12,293 bases of DNA from a bacterium (lineage in GTDB: Bacteria > JAMCPX01): assembly GCA_027364825.1 (NCBI GenBank), contig DAHXOM010000116.1:1-12293 (forward strand). The letters are read 5' to 3'. A model generated the notes under the pieces. The model was not told where the DNA came from, ran no database searches, and saw only the letters and a list, made by a program, of their open reading frames with translations. Shown here in pieces: positions 7,457-12,293 of the stretch (positions are counted from its first letter, which is position 1; each line of letters starts with the position of its first letter). Made by a program: the position numbers and the translations under genes.

Positions 7457-8770
7457 TTATGGATTTATAAACAAGGTTTTCATTGTTTTCAATAAGATAA
7501 GCGTGTCCAGAACAAGAGAACGCTTCTTCAGATAATATATGTCGAACTGCAATTTTTCATAGGTGTCATCGATGGAAGATGCATACTTATAGTTTATCTG
7601 CGCCCAGCCTGTTATCCCGGGTTTTACGATATGCCTGATCTCGTAATAGGGGATCTTCTTTTTCAAACTTTCCACGAACTCGGGTCTTTCAGGCCTCGGA
7701 CCTACAAAAGACAAGTCTCCCTTGATGATGTTTATGAGCTGCGGTAATTCATCAAGATGGGTACGCCGTAAAAATTTTCCTGCGGTCGTGACACGCTCAT
7801 CATCTTCCTCCGCCCATTGCGGACCGTCCAGCTCCGCATCGGGTATCATGGTCCTGAATTTGTAAAGCACAAACCTCTTTTCGTATTTTCCGATCCTTTG
7901 CTGCTTATAAATAACGCTGCCGTGCGATGTCAGTTTTATTATGATTATTATTGCCAGTGTTACCGGCAGGGACAGCAGGATAAACAGGCCGGCCAGCACG
8001 AGTTCTGTCGGCCTTTTCGCCGAGTCAAACAGGGTATGCTGGGTCGCAAGATTTTCTATAACCCACGCCTCCTCGAGTTCCCTGAGCGGTATTTTCCCGA
8101 ATATCTCTTCATAAAATGTAGAGATCTCTTTAATGGCAATACCCTTAAAAATGGTGTTGTATATGTGCCGTATCATGACCTTATCTTTTTTGATATAGTC
8201 CGGTATTACCAGCATATCGGTATCCGTAAGTTTCTCCGCAAAGGTATTGTCTATAGTCTCGATTTTATGCCTGATCCTATAACCGAGCTGGGGGTTGCTC
8301 TGGATATATTTTACCAGCAGCTCTTCATCCGCATTGCTGCCGATGATTGTAATATTCAACGGTCTCAGCGTTGTTATGAGAATAATGTTGTAGATATGCC
8401 TCCATGCATAGTCCGAGGTACCGAACAGTATGAAAAATAAAAGCAGGTTTGTTTTCGGAGAGACCCCGAATACAGGTATAAGATAGAAAAACAGTATGGC
8501 GATTAAAAAGTTTATCAGCATGATGAAGGAGAAGTTGATTTTAAATCCGAGCCTGTTTTTCAGATTTCTTAAATCGTAAAACCCGCCTATATAGAACAGT
8601 ATGAGCCAGATACCAAAGAGTATGGAAAATGGAAGCAGATGATAGCGTATAAGCTCTCCGTAGAACCTTCCTTCGTACCGCAGGATCAACATGACAACAA
8701 GGGAGAAATACATCAGCAGGATATCACCCGCCGCAAGTATCATGAGTTTTATTTTAGATATTCCGTTCAT
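7457..8770 (-). CDS. Polyprenyl-phosphate hexose-1-phosphate transferase (initiating sugar transferase)
   Basis: A 437-residue initiating enzyme that transfers a sugar-1-phosphate from a nucleotide sugar to undecaprenyl phosphate at the inner membrane, starting an O-antigen or exopolysaccharide unit. Four membrane segments occupy about 9-31, 45-65, 79-101 and 107-130, followed by a Rossmann-like CoA-binding-type domain starting at NITIIGSNADEE (139-150). A re-entrant hydrophobic helix lies at 256-280. The catalytic domain has KFRTM (304-308), the LDELPQLINIIKG block (339-351) with the Asp340-Glu341 pair known to be catalytic in this superfamily, SFVGPRPERPEF (354-365) and KPGITGWAQINY (383-394). 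The architecture is that of long WbaP/WcaJ-type enzymes, and the PERPEF block resembles those associated with PEP-CTERM or EpsB loci. It starts inside the preceding GT4 gene (17-base overlap) without a clear ribosome binding site. Sugar identity is unknown. Confidence 0.95.
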   Translation of the reverse strand: MNGISKIKLMILAAGDILLMYFSLVVMLILRYEGRFYGELIRYHLLPFSILFGIWLILFYIGGFYDLRNLKNRLGFKINFSFIMLINFLIAILFFYLIPVFGVSPKTNLLLFFILFGTSDYAWRHIYNIILITTLRPLNITIIGSNADEELLVKYIQSNPQLGYRIRHKIETIDNTFAEKLTDTDMLVIPDYIKKDKVMIRHIYNTIFKGIAIKEISTFYEEIFGKIPLRELEEAWVIENLATQHTLFDSAKRPTELVLAGLFILLSLPVTLAIIIIIKLTSHGSVIYKQQRIGKYEKRFVLYKFRTMIPDAELDGPQWAEEDDERVTTAGKFLRRTHLDELPQLINIIKGDLSFVGPRPERPEFVESLKKKIPYYEIRHIVKPGITGWAQINYKYASSIDDTYEKLQFDIYYLKKRSLVLDTLILLKTMKTLFINP

Positions 8771-9884
8771 GGTTACTGTTTTTATATAATTTTCTGTATC
8801 CGTCCATCATATTGTCTAAGGTAAAGCCTTGCCGAATTCTGTTGCATGCAGCGTTCCCCATCTTTGACCATAAGGTGCTGTCGGAGAGCAGTTTTTTCAA
8901 TGCCCCGTTGATCGCGTCGCTGTCGCGGGGAGGGACGACATAACCCGTGACGCCGTCCCGGTTGGCGTACGATGTGCCCGTCCCAAGCTCTGTGGAGATA
9001 ACCGGCAGGCCGCAGGCCATTGCCTCGATGATCGTTATGCCGAACGCCTCGCTCCTGTAAATGGACGGCAGGACAAATACACAGGAAGCTCGATAAAAAT
9101 CCACAAGCTCTTCCTGCGACTGGTAGGGTATAAATGCAACCGTTTGCCCGAGACCCTGTTTGGCTATTTCGTCGTCGAGTATCTTTCTGAGCGGTCCCTC
9201 GCCGATGAGCACGAGTCTTGCATCTATGCCCTTCATTGCCCGTATCAAATATTCCAGGCCCTTGTAGTAAACCAGCCTGCCGACGAACAGGACAATCTTT
9301 TTGCCGTAGTCCTTTTGTATCTGTTCTATCCTATGCTTTGCACCGCTGTCCGGATTGAATATGGTAATATCTGCACCGAACGGGATTACTTCGCATTTTG
9401 CTTTAAATTGTTTCAGGACAGGTGATGTTTCAATGATATTGGGGTTTGATACGGCTATCTTTTCAGCATGCCCGAGTACCCAGCGGTGAAGCCATCCAAT
9501 CGTCCGCGAGATAAATCTTTGCCTGACGATATCGCTGTGATAGGTAACGATGATCTTGCGGTCCGGCCTTATGAGCCACAGGGCTATCTCCGCAAGCGGA
9601 AAGGGCAGATGTACATGGAGGACATCATACCTGCGCCACAGTTTCCTGAGCAGTAAGATAAAGCTCATGGATACCGGCATGCTGAGGTATATACCGATGC
9701 TCGATGCCCTGGTTACCGACACCCCGCGTACCGTCTCATGAGTTGTCCCGAATCTGTCGTTGCAGACAAGCACGTCGACCGTAAAGCCGTCCGTGTTGTT
9801 TATGCCCTCGGCAGTCTGTTTGACGATGGTCTCTATACCGCCGACCACAGGGTGATACAGCTTGTTGATCTGCAATATCTTCAT
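8754..9884 (-). CDS. Glycosyltransferase family 4, repeat-unit assembly
   Basis: A 376-residue GT4 enzyme. N-terminal KLYHPVVGGIE (8-18) is the glycine-rich acceptor-side loop, VLHVHLPFP (88-96) and TYHSD (114-118) follow, and the donor half has IPFGAD (167-172), FVGRLVYYKG (200-209) and an EX7E motif E279-E287 within SEAFGITIIEAMACGLPV. GTGTSYANRDGVTGYVVPP (301-319) resembles mannosyl- and rhamnosyltransferases of O-antigen clusters, though donor choice cannot be deduced. The start at 9884 is preferred over an in-frame ATG at 9932: it overlaps the preceding stop (ATGA) and begins with the typical MKILQINKLY. Its 3' end overlaps the sugar-transferase gene by 17 bases, so translation is likely coupled. 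Confidence 0.93.
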   Translation of the reverse strand: MKILQINKLYHPVVGGIETIVKQTAEGINNTDGFTVDVLVCNDRFGTTHETVRGVSVTRASSIGIYLSMPVSMSFILLLRKLWRRYDVLHVHLPFPLAEIALWLIRPDRKIIVTYHSDIVRQRFISRTIGWLHRWVLGHAEKIAVSNPNIIETSPVLKQFKAKCEVIPFGADITIFNPDSGAKHRIEQIQKDYGKKIVLFVGRLVYYKGLEYLIRAMKGIDARLVLIGEGPLRKILDDEIAKQGLGQTVAFIPYQSQEELVDFYRASCVFVLPSIYRSEAFGITIIEAMACGLPVISTELGTGTSYANRDGVTGYVVPPRDSDAINGALKKLLSDSTLWSKMGNAACNRIRQGFTLDNMMDGYRKLYKNSNHERNI

Positions 9885-10990
9885 GATAATGTCTTCAATA
9901 CCCGATCGAGCTGACGTGCCGCGGTCTTCCATGAAAACCGTTTGATGTTTTCATACCCGTTCCTGATAAGCTCCTGCCGGGCCTGCTCATCGAGGAGTTT
10001 TTCCATGCCGCCGGCTATTTGTTCTGTGCTTGAGGGATCGACATACAGTGCGCCCTTACCGCCGATCTCGGGCAGGGATGACGTATTGGAGGTGAGTACC
10101 GGTGTTCCGAGACTCTGAGCCTCAAGTACCGGCAGACCAAAACCTTCGTAGTAGGACGGAAAGACAAGTGCCAGAGCTCCCCGGTAAAGGGCGGTTTTTT
10201 GTTCCTCCGATATAAAGTCTGTTTGAATCACAAGATCCCTGATATTCAGTGAATTTATTCTGTCTTCGATATTTACAAAACTATCGTCTGTTTTGCCTGC
10301 GAGTACTAGTTTTATATCTCTATGTTTTTTACTGAACAACTGAAAGGCATTCAGTAACCCGTCTATATTCTTCCTCGGTCTCGTATTACCAATATACATG
10401 AAGTACTCCGTATTGATATTGAATAAAGCTTTCGTATGCTCTATAAAGGTACTATCGACATCGGGCATTATAGGAACCCCGTGGTATATAACCGCTATTT
10501 TGTCAGGCTTTATCCTGTAAAGGGTTATAAGTTCTTTTTTTGAAAATTGAGAAACAGTAATGATAGTATCGCAAAAATACTTTGCAGCGCTATACATGAG
10601 TTTTATGTATAATTTGCTTAAACTGCTGCGGAATTCAGAAAACCTGTCATACGCGCAATCATGGATTGTTATAATCTTTCTGCCGCTAAAAAGTACGGGT
10701 ATTGATGGCATTGGTGCATAAAATATTGTTACTTTCATGAAGGCAAGCTTGAATGGCAGTATTAACTGTTGGTACATGCCCATGAGGAGGTAATGCTTCG
10801 GATTTATATTCGTAGGTATCTTCCGTGCATTCCCTGTTAACATTGTCATTTCTTTGGGGAGATAGGGTGTTGTAAAGATCAGATATTCACTGTCGGGGTT
10901 TAACTCTGCAAGCTCTGAAATTAAGTTCTTTGCAAAAGTTTCCGTACCCTGATACGAGTGGAAAGAAATAAAGTTAATGCCGGTTTTCAT
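9881..10990 (-). CDS. Glycosyltransferase family 4, first gene of the minus-strand glycan operon
   Basis: A 369-residue GT4 enzyme resembling WbaZ/MtfB-type O-antigen mannosyltransferases. Visible motifs are the acceptor loop around YQGTETFAKNL (13-23), TIHDCAY (108-114), VSQFSKKEL (146-154), YHGVP (169-173), GNTRPRKNI (201-209) and the EX7E pair E282-E290 in YYEGFGLPVLEA, followed by SNTSSLPEIGG (301-311). The start at 10990 has no clear Shine-Dalgarno sequence. Odd feature: base composition changes sharply inside the gene. By hand count, most 60-base lines between 10201 and 10860 are roughly 30-43% G+C, while lines from 9901 to 10200 are about 52-60%. Residues 1 to about 263 are therefore encoded by AT-rich DNA and the rest by GC-rich DNA like the downstream gene. 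This may be a mosaic gene. Function within repeat-unit assembly is inferred. Confidence 0.92.
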   Translation of the reverse strand: MKTGINFISFHSYQGTETFAKNLISELAELNPDSEYLIFTTPYLPKEMTMLTGNARKIPTNINPKHYLLMGMYQQLILPFKLAFMKVTIFYAPMPSIPVLFSGRKIITIHDCAYDRFSEFRSSLSKLYIKLMYSAAKYFCDTIITVSQFSKKELITLYRIKPDKIAVIYHGVPIMPDVDSTFIEHTKALFNINTEYFMYIGNTRPRKNIDGLLNAFQLFSKKHRDIKLVLAGKTDDSFVNIEDRINSLNIRDLVIQTDFISEEQKTALYRGALALVFPSYYEGFGLPVLEAQSLGTPVLTSNTSSLPEIGGKGALYVDPSSTEQIAGGMEKLLDEQARQELIRNGYENIKRFSWKTAARQLDRVLKTLS

Positions 10991-11049
10991 AGTATTTGAC
11001 AGATTTACCGTATCGGGCTTGCAAAGGTCAAGTATAAACAGTATAAAGC
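10991..11049. promoter_or_regulatory. Divergent promoter region between the glycan operon and the CBM lipoprotein pair
   Basis: All promoters for the minus operon and for the plus-strand pair should lie in or next to these 59 bases. On the minus strand TATACT (complement of 11031-11036) is a good -10 box, with a poor TGGTTA 17 bases upstream, giving a leader of about 30 bases. On the plus strand TATAAA occurs at 11033-11038 and 11042-11047; the latter has TTGCAA 17 bases upstream but would start transcription almost at the ATG. Each candidate is weak on one element, so the exact starts are not settled. Confidence 0.4.
11031..11048. repeat. 9-bp tandem repeat in the divergent promoter region
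   Basis: AGTATAAAC is followed directly by AGTATAAAG. Each unit carries TATAAA on the plus strand and TATACT on the minus strand, so a single duplication would double the candidate -10 boxes in both directions. It could be an operator half-site pair or simple slippage. Confidence 0.55.
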
Positions 11050-11406
11050 ATGATAACCATGAAGTATAGAGTCGTTTTTCTCATAGTATTGTTCGGTTGT
11101 GTAAATCGGCAGATCGTTCCCAATGCCGCGATTTTCAACAATACCTGTACGTTCACCTACGAATCAGCCTCTGCCAAGTCCGTAAACCTTACCGGTGATT
11201 TTAATAGTTGGGATACATCCTCCCTGCCCATGAAAAAGGTTGACAGTAAAACATGGGTGTTACGCATCCATTTAAACAAAGGCATATATCATTACCAGTT
11301 CATAATAAATAAAGATAAGCGGGTAGTTCCGCCGTATGCAGATGCCTATTCATCGGACGGCTTTGGCGGGAAGAACGGGGTACTTATTATTGGCAATGGA
11401 TCATAA
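11050..11406 (+). CDS. Small predicted lipoprotein with a CBM48/AMPK-type glycogen-binding domain
   Basis: A 118-residue exported protein. Residues 4-17 form a short lipoprotein signal: basic MKYR, hydrophobic VVFLIVLFG, then Cys17 in the lipobox LFGC (Phe at -2 is not the most common residue). The rest is one immunoglobulin-like carbohydrate-binding domain of the CBM48/AMPK-beta class: VNLTGDFNSWD (45-55), W69, GIYHYQF (78-84) and DGFGGKNG (103-110). Many relatives carry a tryptophan in a W-x-P-D-P step before that last motif, but here it reads RVVPPYAD, so one sugar-stacking aromatic may be absent. No catalytic domain is attached. The start could be 11050 or 11059 (MKYR); neither has a good ribosome binding site. 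It lies 14 bases before the next gene. Binding of a glucan or of the locally made glycan is inference. Confidence 0.82.
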   Translation: MITMKYRVVFLIVLFGCVNRQIVPNAAIFNNTCTFTYESASAKSVNLTGDFNSWDTSSLPMKKVDSKTWVLRIHLNKGIYHYQFIINKDKRVVPPYADAYSSDGFGGKNGVLIIGNGS

Positions 11407-11407
11407 G

Positions 11408-11412
11408 AGGAG
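11408..11412 (+). promoter_or_regulatory. Ribosome binding site deciding the start at 11421
   Basis: AGGAG stands eight bases before the ATG at 11421, the best Shine-Dalgarno match of the right-hand pair. The more signal-peptide-like ATG at 11463 has only GGAAG about 17 bases away, so this site argues for the longer product. Confidence 0.55.
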
Positions 11413-11420
11413 AAAAAAGG

Positions 11421-12224
11421 ATGTTACATAATAACAACAAGGAAGTCTTATGTAATAAAGCTATGAAGATAAAAACGTTGTTTACAGGTTTTATTGCTGT
11501 ATTGGCATTTGCAGGAGCAGCGTATGCAGGGACGGTATCCGATGCAGTGCAAACGGCAGTTAAAAATGGTATTCCTTCGGACCAGGTCTCCCTTGTCGTG
11601 AACAGGGCTAAAGCGGCCAGTGTCCCGGATGCTGCAATAACCGGCATGCTGCAGGTGATTGTCAGGGCAAAACAAGACAATGTACCGGTCGGCCTGATAA
11701 CAGGCAAGATTATCGAGGGCATATCAAAGCATGTTGCACCTCAGATGATTGTAGGTGCCGCTGACAGGTTTGAACATGCGTATACGACGGCAGACAGGGT
11801 TTACAGCGGATTGAATATAAAAGGGAACACGACCGGTGAGTTTAAAGAAGCTATGGCTATTGCTGTTTTTAACGGAGTAAAGCCCGACCAGTTGAAAGAC
11901 CTGTACCATGCAGCACCCGGGGCGGGTGCGTCCTACTATATTATGGGCACGGTATCCCTTACATCTCTGATTTCTTCAGGATACAGTACGGAGCAGAGCC
12001 TTTCATTCATGAAAAGGGAATTCACGGAGCATAAAAATACAGACCAAATACAGCACGAAACAATGAAGCTGATGGAACAGCCCATGGGTAACAGAAACAA
12101 TATGATGGAACGGGGAATGGGGCAGGGCAATACCATGCAGATGAACAGGACAGAAATGCCCAATAGTCCGTCAGACAGGATGCCCATGAACCAGGACATG
12201 AACATGCACAATCAGAGGAATTGA
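11421..12224 (+). CDS. Exported helix-repeat protein with methionine-rich tail, function unknown
   Basis: A 267-residue protein I do not recognise. Residues 15-36 form a signal peptide (MKIKTL, hydrophobic stretch to AGAAYA) with likely cleavage before Gly37, so the mature part is periplasmic or surface exposed. Four similar helical stretches carry an alanine-rich helix, a Gly/Asn-x-Pro-type turn and a second helix: about 42-67 (VKNGIPSDQV), 76-105 (KQDNVPVGLI), 143-165 (FNGVKPDQL) and 179-201 (SSGYSTEQS). The last 56 residues (212-267) hold 13 methionines plus many Asn, Gln and Arg, and look disordered. The ATG at 11421 has a strong AGGAG; 11463 is an alternative giving a 253-residue protein with a conventional signal peptide. 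It is cotranscribed with the CBM lipoprotein, so a shared envelope role is likely. Metal binding by the tail is only a guess. Confidence 0.8.
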   Translation: MLHNNNKEVLCNKAMKIKTLFTGFIAVLAFAGAAYAGTVSDAVQTAVKNGIPSDQVSLVVNRAKAASVPDAAITGMLQVIVRAKQDNVPVGLITGKIIEGISKHVAPQMIVGAADRFEHAYTTADRVYSGLNIKGNTTGEFKEAMAIAVFNGVKPDQLKDLYHAAPGAGASYYIMGTVSLTSLISSGYSTEQSLSFMKREFTEHKNTDQIQHETMKLMEQPMGNRNNMMERGMGQGNTMQMNRTEMPNSPSDRMPMNQDMNMHNQRN

Positions 12225-12293
12225 AGGCAACGCAGGACTGTTTTGACTGTTTGAATATCCGGGGAAATTTGGTTATTGCATAAAATAAATAAT
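12225..12293 (+). other. Downstream flank without a recognisable gene
   Basis: These 69 bases after the last stop become AT-rich toward the window edge and contain a near-perfect 9-base tandem (GACTGTTTT then GACTGTTTG, 12236-12253). I see no GC-rich hairpin followed by a T run, so no intrinsic terminator can be claimed inside the window. Confidence 0.5.

Noticed and set aside
7817..8440. Long open frame on the plus strand opposite the sugar-phosphate transferase
   Set aside because: The minus-strand enzyme has all expected motifs here; the plus-strand frame has no recognisable domain or ribosome site.
10996..11001. Perfect TTGACA -35 box on the plus strand in the divergent spacer
   Set aside because: At 16-18 bases downstream the sequence is around TTGCAA, which is no -10 match; the nearest TATAAA is 31 bases away.
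11450..11455. Minimal ATG-TAA frame after GGAAG upstream of the alternative start at 11463
   Set aside because: Start-stop pairs occur by chance and there is no sign of regulation; noted only because it lies between two candidate starts.
12225..12293. Possible terminator after the Met-rich protein gene
   Set aside because: No stable inverted repeat followed by a T run could be found; only a short tandem repeat and AT-rich sequence.
1..12293. CRISPR arrays, tRNA or rRNA genes, insertion sequences, integration sites
   Set aside because: No regularly spaced repeats, cloverleaf-like sequence, transposase motif or terminal inverted repeat was seen on either strand.

Overview
The window comes from a Gram-negative bacterium. 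It is dense with surface-glycan biosynthesis genes: two heptosyltransferase-type GT9 enzymes, a WaaE/KdtX-type GT2 enzyme, three GT4 enzymes and a polyprenyl-phosphate sugar-1-phosphate transferase. A yicC-gmk pair, a lipoprotein signal and family resemblances fit a Desulfobacterota-like (former Deltaproteobacteria) or Nitrospirota-like organism. That placement is a guess from general resemblance; no rRNA or marker phylogeny is available here.

Layout. Bases 1-4539 form a plus-strand operon entered midway: the tail of an unidentified gene, GT9, WaaE-like GT2, GT4, GT9, then a small integral membrane protein. Junctions are tight and several are ATGA start/stop overlaps, which suggests translational coupling. 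This set would assemble the lipid A-linked core oligosaccharide. Bases 4536-10990 hold a minus-strand operon whose reading order is GT4, GT4, sugar-phosphate transferase, phosphoglucomutase/phosphomannomutase, YicC-type RNase, guanylate kinase. Its first four genes would start and extend an undecaprenyl-linked O-antigen or exopolysaccharide repeat unit and supply the hexose-1-phosphate. The last two are housekeeping genes riding at its end. The two operons meet tail to tail with stop codons sharing four bases, so there is no room for a terminator between them.

A 59-bp divergent spacer (10991-11049) separates the minus operon from a plus-strand pair at 11050-12224. The first member is a small predicted lipoprotein that is little more than a glycogen-binding-type (CBM48/AMPK-beta-like) domain. 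The second is an exported, helix-repeat protein of unknown function with a methionine-rich tail. This pair is the least familiar part of the window.

The best leads are the unknown exported pair, an abrupt change in base composition inside the first GT4 gene of the minus operon (near 10200), and an apparently shortened GT4 at 3006-3041 whose frame runs on past its stop into an ATGA overlap with the next gene. I saw no CRISPR array, tRNA, rRNA, insertion sequence or convincing intrinsic terminator. No gene-free stretch exceeds 300 bases.
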